Of a stretch of 64,000 nt of DNA, positions 1-8,102 are shown in pieces. Both the position numbers and the translations under genes were made by a program. Numbering within the stretch: position 1 is the stretch's first letter; every line of letters begins with the position of its first letter. Source of the stretch: Leifsonia sp. Root112D2 (GTDB lineage: Bacteria; Actinomycetota; Actinomycetes; Actinomycetales; Microbacteriaceae); assembly GCF_001424905.1 (NCBI RefSeq), contig NZ_LMCU01000001.1:2659480-2723479 (forward strand). The letters run 5' to 3'. Below the pieces are notes generated by a model that was not told the origin of the DNA, did not search any database, and was given only the letters and a program-made list of their open reading frames with translations.

Positions 1-366
1 ATTGACGTCGAGGTCGATGTCTGTCACCTCGAGCCGATCGGCGAGAGCAATGGTTGCCGCATAGAGCTGCGCGCCACCGATCACCCAGATGTTGTCGTCA
101 TCGACGGCGAGCGCCTGCTCGACGGATGCCACAGCCTCGGCACCCTGCGCCTGCCAGCCCGGCTGGCGGCTCACCACGACATTGCGCCGTCCCGGCAGCG
201 GCCGAAAGCGCGGCGAGAGTGAGTCCCAGGTGCGGCGGCCCATCACGACCGTGGCGCCGGCAGTGACCTGTGTGAAATGCGCCAGGTCTTCGGGCAGGTG
301 CCACGGCATGCCGCCGTCTCGGCCAATGACTCCGTTGGTCGTCTGGGCCCAGATGAGGCCACTCAC
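1..366 (-). CDS. folA: Dihydrofolate reductase (partial, C-terminus outside window)
   Basis: Reduces dihydrofolate to tetrahydrofolate with NADPH in the cytoplasm and so recycles the dihydrofolate made by ThyA next door. The visible 122 codons start VSGLIWAQTTNGVIG and contain the substrate-pocket segment MPWHLPEDL and the NADPH-binding segment VMGRRTWDSL, followed by VIGGAQLY. All three are family hallmarks. The GTG start at 366 overlaps the thyA stop as GTGA, so the two genes are probably translationally coupled. The reading frame is still open at base 1. Most of a usual DHFR of about 160 residues is present and the last part lies beyond the window. Confidence 0.95.
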   Translation of the reverse strand, partial: MSGLIWAQTTNGVIGRDGGMPWHLPEDLAHFTQVTAGATVVMGRRTWDSLSPRFRPLPGRRNVVVSRQPGWQAQGAEAVASVEQALAVDDDNIWVIGGAQLYAATIALADRLEVTDIDLDVN

Positions 367-1181
367 ACCGCAACCGCGCCGCGGATGGCGGGATGATGCT
401 GGTAGTTCTCGAGAGTGAAGTCCTCGAACTCGTAGTCGAAGACGTGTTCACGCTTGTTCGCAATACGCAGTGTCGGCGCGGGGTACGGCTGCCGGCTCAG
501 TTGCTCGGTGACCTGTTCGACGTGGTTGTCATAGATGTGGCAGTCCCCGCCCGTCCAGACGAACTCGCCCGGCTTCAGTCCCACCTGTTCGGCGATCATC
601 ATCGTCAGCAGCGCGTAGCTGGCGATGTTGAAGGGAACACCGAGAAAGAGGTCGGCACTGCGCTGGTACAGCTGGCAGGAGAGTCGTCCGTCTGCGACAT
701 AGAACTGGAACAGGGCGTGACAGGGCGCCAGGGCCATCTGCGGAATGTCCGCGACGTTCCAGGCCGAAACGATCATGCGCCGCGAGTCGGGGTCGGTGCG
801 CAGCGTCTGGATCACCTGCGAGATCTGGTCGATGTGATCGCCGTTCGGCGTCGGCCAGGAACGCCACTGCACCCCGTAGACCGGGCCCAGCTCGCCAGCG
901 GCATCCGCCCATTCGTCCCAGATGGTGACGCCGTGCTCGCGCAGCCAGCCGACGTTGCTCTCGCCGCGCAGAAACCAGAGCAGCTCGTAGGCGATGGATG
1001 GGAAATGCACGCGCTTGGTGGTGATGAGGGGAAAGCCCTCGGCCAGGTCGAAGCGCAGCTGGCGACCGAACACACTGCGCGTGCCGGTTCCAGTGCGGTC
1101 GGACTTGGCCGCGCCGGAGGCGAGCACCTCCCTCAGCAGGTCCTCGTACGGCGTGGCAATCTGCGGCGTCGTCGATGTCAT
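363..1181 (-). CDS. thyA: Thymidylate synthase
   Basis: Methylates dUMP to dTMP using methylene-tetrahydrofolate and yields dihydrofolate for FolA. The 272-residue protein has the usual length. It carries the folate/phosphate-loop arginine region SDRTGTGTRS, the catalytic cysteine in LAPCHALFQF, and the dUMP-binding segments CQLYQRSADLFLGVPFN and DCHIYDNH. I chose the ATG at 1181 (MTSTTPQ) over an upstream in-frame ATG because the family starts near here and a TACCAT hexamer lies 7 nt upstream, which would give a leaderless mRNA. folA follows with a 4-bp overlap. Confidence 0.97.
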   Translation of the reverse strand: MTSTTPQIATPYEDLLREVLASGAAKSDRTGTGTRSVFGRQLRFDLAEGFPLITTKRVHFPSIAYELLWFLRGESNVGWLREHGVTIWDEWADAAGELGPVYGVQWRSWPTPNGDHIDQISQVIQTLRTDPDSRRMIVSAWNVADIPQMALAPCHALFQFYVADGRLSCQLYQRSADLFLGVPFNIASYALLTMMIAEQVGLKPGEFVWTGGDCHIYDNHVEQVTEQLSRQPYPAPTLRIANKREHVFDYEFEDFTLENYQHHPAIRGAVAV

Positions 1182-1268
1182 CCCCACGATGGTACGACGC
1201 CGGCGCCCCCTGCCGCGCGCGCCGGGCCGCACTTTCGCGTCCCACTAGTATTCGGTGGTGGGGGAATC

Positions 1269-2180
1269 ATGAACACGAGCCTGAGGCGACGCATCGCCGC
1301 TATCGGCATCGCCGTCGCTTTCACGGCCACGCTGGCCGGATGCTTCCCCGTCGCCACGAAAGCCGCCGCGCACGTGAAGCACGGCCATACCGCCGAGGCC
1401 ACCCCATCCGCATCCTCAACCCCGACGCCGTTGCCGACAGCCCCGACCGCGGCCCCGGATCCGGCGGCCTCGCGTGCGGCAACCCCTGAGCCGGTCAGCG
1501 CACCGGCGCCCGCCCCGACGCTGACTCCCGTTCCGCACGGAACGGTCGTGGCACAGGCAGATGTGGCCTCCCCGAAGGGGAGCATCCATTTTCACTATCG
1601 CATTGTCGCGAACGGCGACAACACGTACTCCGCGCAGTACTCCGGCTTCACGTCAACGATTCCGGTGCCGGTCTCTGTCACCCTCCTCGATGTTGCGCCG
1701 CGTGTCGGCGATGGACTCACGTACCACGGAGTCGGTGACCATCGACTCGGCGGCCCGACCGCTGCCGCTGCACCGGCGTCATCGGCTTTGCTGGGCGACA
1801 CCAGCCAGCCCTCCTACCTCGGTACTCTCGTGACCTACTCGTCGGCAGCCTCTGCTGACGGCGTTCCCTTGGAACTCGGACCGAACAAGGTTCTGGCCGT
1901 GAACAGCGTGCACTGGAGCATCCCGGTGCGTACATCCAATGTGCGCCCGGTCGACGCCGGCACGCGCGCCTATGCCTCGGGAAAGGTCACGGCGCAAACC
2001 GCCAGTGGCGCCCCGAAGCGTTACCTCATCGCCCCGGGCGACGTCACCTCCGTGGTCGCGCAGCGTTTCGGCATTTCGATCGCCGACCTCATCTGGCTGA
2101 ACGCGAATCTTCAGGTATTCGGCGACCAGCAGTACCTGTACAAGGGCACGACACTGAATCTGGACCCTGACAGCCTCTGA
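1269..2180 (+). CDS. LysM-domain lipoprotein
   Basis: A 303-residue secreted protein of unknown function. A basic n-region (LRRR) and a hydrophobic helix lead to the lipobox LAGC with the lipidated cysteine at residue 25. Residues 30-85 are a Pro/Ala/Thr-rich linker typical of wall-spanning segments. The C-terminal 50 residues are a LysM-like repeat (YLIAPGDVTSVVAQRFG...ADLIWLNAN), which normally binds peptidoglycan or chitin-type glycans. The ATG at 1269 follows GGGGGAA. The frame is open far upstream only because it runs antisense through thyA. Expected location is the outer face of the membrane, reaching into the wall. No operon partner is visible. Confidence 0.85.
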   Translation: MNTSLRRRIAAIGIAVAFTATLAGCFPVATKAAAHVKHGHTAEATPSASSTPTPLPTAPTAAPDPAASRAATPEPVSAPAPAPTLTPVPHGTVVAQADVASPKGSIHFHYRIVANGDNTYSAQYSGFTSTIPVPVSVTLLDVAPRVGDGLTYHGVGDHRLGGPTAAAAPASSALLGDTSQPSYLGTLVTYSSAASADGVPLELGPNKVLAVNSVHWSIPVRTSNVRPVDAGTRAYASGKVTAQTASGAPKRYLIAPGDVTSVVAQRFGISIADLIWLNANLQVFGDQQYLYKGTTLNLDPDSL

Positions 2181-2200
2181 CCGCCTCTGACCGCCTCTGA
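2171..2200 (+). repeat. Three 10-bp direct repeats across the stop codon
   Basis: The unit CCGCCTCTGA occurs three times in a row; the first copy starts CA instead of CC. The TGA of the LysM lipoprotein gene is the end of the first copy, so each added unit would lie outside the frame. It looks like slippage expansion of a gene end. Confidence 0.7.
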
Positions 2201-2270
2201 CGGGCTGCGGACAACGACGCAGCCCTGCAGCGAAATCCGCTGGCATCGGCAAGCAAGTAGGCTCTGTGAT

Positions 2271-3101
2271 GTGCCTTTCACTCTCGCCGATGTCAATGCC
2301 GTGATCGAACGGCTCTGGCCACTTTCGGGCGCCGAAGACTGGGACGCGCCGGGGGTACTTTCAGGAGATTTCACGGCTGAGATCGGCTCGATCCTGCTTG
2401 CCGTCGACGCGGTTGCGGAGACCGTCGACGAGGCCATCGACTCCGGTCACGGGCTGCTGCTGAGCCACCACCCGTTGCTGCTGCGCGGCGTCAAGACCGT
2501 GGCCGAAAACCGCTACAAGGGAGCGCTGCTGGCCAGACTCATCCGCGCCGACTGCGCCTTGATCGCCGCCCACACGAACGCGGACGTTGTCGCCGAGGGA
2601 ACATCCGCCGTGCTCGCAGACAGGCTGGGCCTGCTGCAGACGCAGCCGATAGTCCCGTCCGCGGCGTCAGACGCCTCACCGGGTACCGGCATCGGTCGGG
2701 TCGGTATTCTCACCGAGCCCACGACGCTGGGCCGTCTTGCCCGCAGCCTTGCGGAGATCTTGCCGGCGACGGCATCCGGGGTGCGGGTCGCGGGCGACTT
2801 CGACGCGCCCATCAAAACCGTCTCACTGTGCGGTGGGGCCGGTGACGCGTATCTCGCTGAGCCTGCTGTGACCGCATCGGATGTCTACATCACGGCCGAT
2901 CTGCGCCACCACCCCGCATCGGAGGCCAGGGAACAGGCGCGACTCGGTGGCGGGCCCGCTCTGATCGACGTGTCCCACTGGGCGAGCGAATGGTTGTGGC
3001 TCGACACCGCCGCCCGGCAACTGCGTGAGGCGTTGCCCGGCATCCGTGTCGAGGTGAGCGAGCTGCGCACCGACCCCTGGGATTTCGCCGTCGTACAGTA
3101 G
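2271..3101 (+). CDS. Nif3-like dinuclear metal center protein (YbgI/YqfO family)
   Basis: 276 residues matching the Nif3 family, which forms toroidal oligomers with a dinuclear metal site. Proposed roles include a GTP cyclohydrolase I-type activity, but function is not settled. Seen here: the metal-binding HH of LLLSHHPLLL, the second histidine motif AAHTNADV, and the C-terminal metal motif DVSHWASEWLW. The protein is shorter than forms with an inserted PII-like domain. The GTG start at 2271 has TAGGCT 7 nt upstream and no Shine-Dalgarno, consistent with a leaderless mRNA. The zinc-ribbon gene follows after 57 bp, a pairing conserved in actinobacteria. Confidence 0.9.
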   Translation: MPFTLADVNAVIERLWPLSGAEDWDAPGVLSGDFTAEIGSILLAVDAVAETVDEAIDSGHGLLLSHHPLLLRGVKTVAENRYKGALLARLIRADCALIAAHTNADVVAEGTSAVLADRLGLLQTQPIVPSAASDASPGTGIGRVGILTEPTTLGRLARSLAEILPATASGVRVAGDFDAPIKTVSLCGGAGDAYLAEPAVTASDVYITADLRHHPASEAREQARLGGGPALIDVSHWASEWLWLDTAARQLREALPGIRVEVSELRTDPWDFAVVQ

Positions 3102-3158
3102 TCAGCACCCCTCTCAGCCTTCAGACAACGCCACATCGTCATCAACGTCAGGACCGCC

Positions 3159-3893
3159 GTGAAAGCAACCCCCGCCGAACAAAACGAACTCTTGCGCCTG
3201 CAATCGATCGACACGGGCCTGCAGCGCCTTGATCATGCGGCCAGAAATTTGCCCCAGGACGCCGAACGCACGGCGCTCGAGCCGCAACTGGCGACCGTTC
3301 GAGCCAAACATGCCGCGCGTACGGGTGAGCTGGAGGACGCGCGCATCGAGCTGCGGCGCGTAGAGTCCGACGTCGAGGTGGTCGAGGCGCGCATCGACCG
3401 CGACTCGGGCCGGTTGCAGCAGACCGCGTCGGTCAAGGACATTCAGGGCCTCGAAACCGAACTGGCGTCGCTGCGCACCCGCCGCTCCGATCTGGAGGAG
3501 ATCGAGCTCACGGTGATGGAGCGCATCGAAGAACTCGAGGCCACCCTCGCCGACATCGACGAGGAGCGCACGGCACTCACGGCACAGTTTGACGCGCTCG
3601 AATCGGCCAGAAGCCAAGAATTGGGAGTGCTCGACGCGCGGCGTGCCGCGCTCGGTGACGATCGCGAAACGGTGCTGCGCGGTATCCCGACCGAGCTTGT
3701 CGCGTTGTATGAGAAGCAGCGTGCACGCTACGGAACGGGCGCGGCACTGTTGCAGCGCGGCGTCTCCCTGGGCAGCAACACCGCACTGAACGCGAACGAC
3801 CTCGACACCATCCGCCGCGCGGCGCCCGACGACGTTGTGCTCTGCCCCGAGAGCAGTTGCATTCTCATCCGCAACGAGGAGTCCGGCCTGTAG
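3159..3893 (+). CDS. Coiled-coil zinc-ribbon family protein with degenerate ribbon
   Basis: 244 residues. Residues about 25-175 are a long heptad-rich, highly charged antiparallel coiled coil. The C-terminus aligns with the C4 zinc ribbon of the DUF164/CdsZ-like family. A normal member has CxxC before the coil end and CxxC near the C-terminus. Here the first pair is absent (the region reads GVSLGSNTALNANDLD) and the second is spaced CPESSC (C229, C234). Four-cysteine zinc binding is therefore not possible as drawn. The GTG at 3159 fixes the start, with the preceding GGACC as a weak ribosome site. It sits between Nif3 and rnpB, the usual actinobacterial place. Confidence 0.88.
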   Translation: MKATPAEQNELLRLQSIDTGLQRLDHAARNLPQDAERTALEPQLATVRAKHAARTGELEDARIELRRVESDVEVVEARIDRDSGRLQQTASVKDIQGLETELASLRTRRSDLEEIELTVMERIEELEATLADIDEERTALTAQFDALESARSQELGVLDARRAALGDDRETVLRGIPTELVALYEKQRARYGTGAALLQRGVSLGSNTALNANDLDTIRRAAPDDVVLCPESSCILIRNEESGL

Positions 3894-3903
3894 TCTTGAA
3901 TCT

Positions 3904-4293
3904 GGAATGGGCCGGCAAGACGGTCGCGTCATTCGTGTCGCAAGGCACAGATGCCGAGGAACGTCCGGGCTCCGCAGAGCAGGATGGTGGGTAACACCCA
4001 CCCGGGGCAACCCGCGAGACAGTGCCACAGAAAACAGACCGCCGCTGAATCTGGCCTTCGGGTCGTGTTCGGGGGTAAGGGTGAAACGGTGGTGTAAGAG
4101 ACCACCAGCGGCCAGGGTGACCTGGTCGGCTCGGTAAACCTCGTCCGGAGCAAGGTCAGACAGGAAACTATGAGGCTGCTCGTCTCGTTTCCGGGTAGGC
4201 CGCTAGAGGGCTGCGGCAACGTAGTCCCGAGAGAGATGGCCGTCCAGCGCTTTCGAGCGTGAACAGAACCCGGCGTATCAGCCGGCCCATTCC
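3904..4293 (+). ncRNA. rnpB: RNase P RNA, bacterial class A
   Basis: Catalytic RNA of RNase P, which matures tRNA 5' ends. The ends pair perfectly: 3904-3916 with 4281-4293 forms a 13-bp P1 helix. Conserved blocks appear in order: GAGGAACGTCCGGGCTCC (3956-3973, P4 5' strand), ACAGAAAACAGACCGCC near 4023, GGTAAGGGTGAAACGGTG near 4074, AGAGACCACCAGCG near 4098, GGCTCGGTAAACC near 4128, and ACAGAACCCGGCGTATCAG just before P1 closes. Length about 390 nt. It begins about 10 bp after the zinc-ribbon stop, so it is either read through from that gene or has a promoter inside it. Confidence 0.96.
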
Positions 4294-4419
4294 CTTACCC
4301 TCGCGTGCGACGGAGATCGCTCATGCTGGCGTCGTGGCCCCTGAGGGAAGAAGATGGAGCTGCGGGCCTCGCAGCCTGATGCGTCGCAGCGCCCGCACCT
4401 GATTCCTCAAGGGTGAGTG

Positions 4420-6237
4420 ATGAGACCACATACGACGGCCGATCCGGAGCGCCTGCGCGCGCAGCTGCGCACCTTGTCCGCAATGGCGACCGATCTGGCG
4501 GGGCAGTTCAGCCTGCAGCCTCTTCTCGAGCGGATTCTGCGGCACACGATGGAACTCCTGAACTGTGACAGCGGCTCGATCTGCACCGTCGATGAGGCAG
4601 CGGGCGTCTACCGCAAGGAAGTCGACCTCGGCGTCGGTTGTCTCGAGGGGCAGACCTTCCCGCTCAGCGAAGGGGTCACGGGTGAGGTCGTGCGGGTGCG
4701 CGGCCCGGTCATCTTCGACGAATACGCCGAGGTGAGCGGCGGCCATATCCCCGAGGACGAACGCGAAGCGCTGCACGGGGTGATAGGCGTTCCGATCAGG
4801 TGGAACGGCATCGTCATCGGCAGCTGCGTCATTTTCAGCCGGGATCCGCAACGGCGATTCACCCAGGAGGATGCGGCGCTGCTCGAGCTCTTCGCGACGC
4901 ACGCCGCCATAGCGATAACCAACGCGCGCCTGCACGCGCTCGCCACGGATCGGGCGAGCGAGGCGGCCATCATGGCGGAGCGCGAGCGCGCGGTCCGCGA
5001 CGTGCACGACACCGTCGGACGGGGGCTCGCGGCGGTGCTGCTGCACCTGGATGCCGCCGAGCGCGACCACGCCGAAGCCCGGGACCCGAGTGCCGAACTC
5101 TCCCGTGCCCGGATCGCGGCCGGCTCTGCCCTCACCGAGACGCGCCGCACCGTACTGGGACTCGGCCCCGCGCTGTTGGACGGGCATTCGCTGGGCGAGG
5201 CGATGGCGCTCGAGCTCGCCTGGGTCGAATCGACGACGACCGTCACGAGCCGACTGGTGGTGATCGGCGAGACCCGCGCACTTCCCCCGGAAACGGTGCG
5301 CCAGCTGTTCCGGATCGTGCAGGAATCGCTGACCAACGTCATCGAGCACGCCCGTGCTTCCCACGTGCGGGTCGGACTCGTCTACGGCGGCGATGCTGTC
5401 ACCGTCCTCATCGAAGACGACGGACGCGGATTCGACGTGGCGACGATGAACGAGGCAATTGCGAACCCTGCGGATCGCCCGCTGGGACTCCAGGGTCTGT
5501 TGGCACGCGCTGCTCATCTGGGCGGGTTCGTCACGGTTGATTCCACCGTCGGCTGGGGTACCAGGGTGCGGGCTGAATTCCCTGTGGCGGGCGCTGCGGT
5601 CATGGGGGCTGCGCACCCTCGATGGCAGGTGCTCGTCGTGCATGAAAGCCCGATGGTGCGTGCCGGTCTGGTTCGCATGCTCGGGCTCGCGGAACCGGAT
5701 ATCCAGGTCGTCGGGGAGCTCGGGGAGTCCTCCCAGGTCATCGACGCGTTCGAGCTGTTGCGTCCGCATGTCGTACTCGTGCACCTCGCGATGCCCCACG
5801 TCGACGGTGTGCGTCTCACCTCCTATCTGCGTGCGCTGGATTCCGGTGCCGCGGTCGTCATGCTCGCCGACTCGGCGAATGATGAGCGCATTCGTGACGC
5901 GGCCGCGGGCGGGGCCGTCGGTTTCGTGACAGCCGACGTCGACGCGCCGGGGCTTGCACGCGTGCTCGTCGCGGCCGCCAGGGGTGATGCACCGATGGCG
6001 GCCGAACTCTTCGGCAGTCTTGCGTTGGTCTCGATGAGTGCGCTCGATGAGGAGGGACTCACGGCTCGCGAGCAGGAGGTGCGGACTCACCTCGAGCGAG
6101 GTCTTGCAGACAAGCAGATCGCCGGCCTGTTGAACATCTCCGTGAAGACTGTCGAGAAGCATGTCGGTGCGATTCTGCGCAAGACAGGCGCGGCGAATCG
6201 CACGGTACTCGCCGTGCGAGCGGCACTGAGGCGTTGA
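4420..6237 (+). CDS. GAF / histidine kinase / pseudo-receiver / LuxR-HTH single-chain regulator
   Basis: 605 residues that merge a whole two-component system. Residues about 30-175 are a GAF sensor domain. The HisKA_3 dimerisation helix has the phospho-accepting His196 (RAVRDVHDTVG). The ATPase domain has the N-box (ESLTNVIEHA, N306) and DDGRGFD near 333, then LGLQGL. Residues about 402-530 have the fold of a NarL-type receiver, but the acidic pair is HE (VVHESPMVRAGL), the phospho-acceptor aspartate is His455 (VLVHLAMPHVDG), and the conserved lysine is lost (GFVTAD). Residues about 546-600 are an intact LuxR-type HTH (LTAREQEV...ISVKTVEKHV). So the kinase looks active and the receiver cannot be phosphorylated normally. 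ATG 4420 is preferred over GTG 4417 by spacing from AAGGG. No membrane segment. The sugar operon downstream is a likely target (inference). Confidence 0.85.
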   Translation: MRPHTTADPERLRAQLRTLSAMATDLAGQFSLQPLLERILRHTMELLNCDSGSICTVDEAAGVYRKEVDLGVGCLEGQTFPLSEGVTGEVVRVRGPVIFDEYAEVSGGHIPEDEREALHGVIGVPIRWNGIVIGSCVIFSRDPQRRFTQEDAALLELFATHAAIAITNARLHALATDRASEAAIMAERERAVRDVHDTVGRGLAAVLLHLDAAERDHAEARDPSAELSRARIAAGSALTETRRTVLGLGPALLDGHSLGEAMALELAWVESTTTVTSRLVVIGETRALPPETVRQLFRIVQESLTNVIEHARASHVRVGLVYGGDAVTVLIEDDGRGFDVATMNEAIANPADRPLGLQGLLARAAHLGGFVTVDSTVGWGTRVRAEFPVAGAAVMGAAHPRWQVLVVHESPMVRAGLVRMLGLAEPDIQVVGELGESSQVIDAFELLRPHVVLVHLAMPHVDGVRLTSYLRALDSGAAVVMLADSANDERIRDAAAGGAVGFVTADVDAPGLARVLVAAARGDAPMAAELFGSLALVSMSALDEEGLTAREQEVRTHLERGLADKQIAGLLNISVKTVEKHVGAILRKTGAANRTVLAVRAALRR

Positions 6238-6318
6238 AGCACTGAGGCGTTGAAGCACTGAGGCGTTGAAGTACCGAGGCGTTGAAGTACCGAGGCGTTG
6301 AAGCACCGAGGCGTTGAG
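6223..6318 (+). repeat. Six tandem 16-bp repeats overlapping the regulator's stop codon
   Basis: Unit GCACTGAGGCGTTGAA at 6223, 6239 and 6255 (identical), variant GTACCGAGGCGTTGAA at 6271 and 6287, and GCACCGAGGCGTTGAG at 6303. The gene's stop TGA (6235-6237) is in the first copy. The period is not a multiple of three, so it is not a protein repeat. It lies about 100 bp before the aldolase operon start. Confidence 0.9.
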
Positions 6319-6335
6319 GCGCGCTGTCCGGATGG

Positions 6336-6422
6336 AGGGAATCCCTACCCGATGGTGGGAGTAATCCTCATGGTGCCGTGGTCATCCTCAGACTTAGGGT
6401 GACCTCAGGCGAACGAGGAGGT
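6336..6422 (+). promoter_or_regulatory. Promoter region of the aldolase-HAD-DhaL-DhaK operon
   Basis: An 11-bp palindrome AGGGA-A-TCCCT lies at 6336-6346 and is followed by related ATGGTGGGAGTAATCC and ATGGTGCCGTGG words. A TAGGGT hexamer at 6395-6400 is the best -10 candidate, and GAGGAGG at 6415-6421 is a strong ribosome site 5 nt before GTG 6427. Which element is the operator is a guess from position. Confidence 0.45.
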
Positions 6423-6426
6423 TCCC

Positions 6427-7287
6427 GTGTCAGTCGTGTCTTTGAAGGAGATCGTCGATCGGGCGTTCGATGCGCGCTACGGTGTGCCCGCCATCAACGT
6501 GGTGAACGACCTCACTCTCGAAGCCGTTCTCGCGGGCGCCGTCGAAGCGCGCTCGCCCGTCATCGTGCAGACATCGGTCAAGACGGTCAGATCGATCGGA
6601 TCGGCCGTGCTCTTCGGAATGTGGACCTCGATGACGGCCGGAATCGAGGTTCCGGTCACACTTCATCTCGATCACTGTCCCGATCGCGCCGTGATCAGCG
6701 AGTGTCTCGAGCGTGGCTGGAATTCCGTGCTCTTCGACGCATCGACCCTCGACGTGGCAGAGAACCAGCGCCAGACGGTCGAGGTCGTCGCCGAGGCGCG
6801 TCGTTATGGCGCGCATGTCGAAGGCGAGATCGAGGCCATCCGGGGCGTGGAGGACGGAATCGGCTCCGACACCGAATCGGTGCGGCAGAGCCTGCAGACC
6901 GCACTGGGTTTCATCCGCGAGACAGGGGTCGATGTGTTCGCGCCCTCCATCGGCAACGCCCATGGTGTCTACTCCCGCACGCCTCACCTCGATTTTCAGC
7001 GGGTCAGCGACATCGTCGAAGCCACGGGAGTGCCCATCGCCTTGCATGGCGGCAGCGGTATGACGGATGCGCAGTTCGCCGATCTCATCTCGCGCGGCTG
7101 TGCGAAGGTCAATATCTCGACCGCCCTCAAGATCGAGTTCATGCGCTCGAGCCTCGCCTTCCTCAAAGGCGCTGAGGAGCGCGACAACTGGGATCCGCCG
7201 TCGTTCTTCAGCGACGTGCGCTCCCATGTCGTCGCTCTCACAACGGGCCTTGCCACCACGTTCGGCAGCGCCGACAAGGCGTGGTGA
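6427..7287 (+). CDS. Class II (zinc) ketose-bisphosphate aldolase
   Basis: 286 residues, cytoplasmic. It cleaves or forms a ketose bisphosphate or ketose-1-phosphate with DHAP as one product. Zinc ligands are visible as HLDHC (near residue 80), HVEGEIEAI, a histidine in GNAHGVYSR and another in IALHGGSGM. The DHAP-phosphate loop follows with KVNISTALK. The substrate cannot be fixed from sequence: fructose, tagatose and rarer ketose phosphates all fit. First gene of an operon; the HAD gene begins three bases after its stop. The short length and operon context argue against it being the main glycolytic Fba (inference). Confidence 0.88.
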   Translation: MSVVSLKEIVDRAFDARYGVPAINVVNDLTLEAVLAGAVEARSPVIVQTSVKTVRSIGSAVLFGMWTSMTAGIEVPVTLHLDHCPDRAVISECLERGWNSVLFDASTLDVAENQRQTVEVVAEARRYGAHVEGEIEAIRGVEDGIGSDTESVRQSLQTALGFIRETGVDVFAPSIGNAHGVYSRTPHLDFQRVSDIVEATGVPIALHGGSGMTDAQFADLISRGCAKVNISTALKIEFMRSSLAFLKGAEERDNWDPPSFFSDVRSHVVALTTGLATTFGSADKAW

Positions 7288-7290
7288 GAC

Positions 7291-8094
7291 GTGCCACACC
7301 TCCTCTTCGACTGCGACGGCGTGCTGGCCGACACCGAGCGCAACGGCCACCTGCCCGCGTTCAATCAGACCTTTGCCGAGTTCGGTGTGCCGGTGCACTG
7401 GAGCGACGCCGCCTACGCACGGAAGGTCCTGATCGGCGGCGGCAAGGAACGCATGGCAAGCGTCGTGACGGCCGAACTCGCGGCCGAGATCGGCCTGCCC
7501 GACGATGAGGATGCTCGGCGCGAGGCGATAGCACGATGGCATCGACGCAAGACCGAGATCTACACCGAACGGGTCGAGCACGGCGAGCTTCCGGCCCGGC
7601 CGGGCATCGTCCGCATCACCACGGCCGCGGCGGCAGCGGGCTGGGGCCTGGCCGTCGCGTCGACGTCGGCCGAAGCATCCGTGCGCGCCGTTCTCGTTCA
7701 TGCCGTCGGAGAGGAGCTCGCCGCACGCTTCTCGGTCTTCGCGGGCGATGTCGTACCTCACAAGAAGCCGGCGCCGGACATCTATCTGCTGGCCCTGACC
7801 GAACTCGGCATCAGCCCGGACGAGGCGATAGTCGTCGAAGACAGCGGCAACGGGCTTGAAGCGGCCCTCGCGGCCGGACTGCGCACCATCATCACGGTGA
7901 GCGCCTATACGACGGACGACGACTTCGACGGAGCCGCCCTCGTTGTGAGCTCCCTGGGAGACGATGACGAGCCGGCGACCGTCATCGACGATCCGCTTGT
8001 CCTCCGCCCGGGCCACGTCGTCACCCTCGACGAGCTGAACACTGTTCTCACCCGCCCGCGACCGGCCCGAGCGGCCGACGACGAGACCCGATAG
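7291..8094 (+). CDS. HAD-family sugar phosphatase, CbbY-like
   Basis: 267 residues with the HAD motifs in order: DCDGVLADTE (nucleophile and acid aspartates at residues 7 and 9), STS in the motif II region (VASTSAE), the lysine of VVPHKKPAPDIY, and EDSGNG (motif IV). A helical cap domain lies between motifs I and II. The HKKPAPDIY spelling is typical of the CbbY/beta-phosphoglucomutase branch, which acts on phosphorylated sugars such as xylulose-1,5-bisphosphate or hexose-1-phosphates. The GTG start leaves a 3-bp gap to the aldolase. The roughly 50-residue acidic C-terminal extension (TTDDDFDGA...) is longer than usual. Probably removes an off-pathway or pathway phosphate in the same catabolism. 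Confidence 0.87.
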   Translation: MPHLLFDCDGVLADTERNGHLPAFNQTFAEFGVPVHWSDAAYARKVLIGGGKERMASVVTAELAAEIGLPDDEDARREAIARWHRRKTEIYTERVEHGELPARPGIVRITTAAAAAGWGLAVASTSAEASVRAVLVHAVGEELAARFSVFAGDVVPHKKPAPDIYLLALTELGISPDEAIVVEDSGNGLEAALAAGLRTIITVSAYTTDDDFDGAALVVSSLGDDDEPATVIDDPLVLRPGHVVTLDELNTVLTRPRPARAADDETR

Positions 8095-8102
8095 GAGAAG
8101 TG

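Noticed and set aside
393..1268. N-terminal extension of the LysM lipoprotein by 292 residues
   Set aside because: The open frame runs antisense through thyA; the lipobox signal peptide at 1269 sets the true start.
4321..6306. A 661-codon open frame on the minus strand
   Set aside because: It lies antisense to the GAF/kinase/LuxR gene and is rich in Arg and His with no recognisable domain. It arises from GC bias; the plus-strand protein has clear motifs.
6430..8016. A 528-codon open frame on the minus strand
   Set aside because: Antisense to the aldolase and HAD genes, which carry all catalytic motifs in the plus strand.
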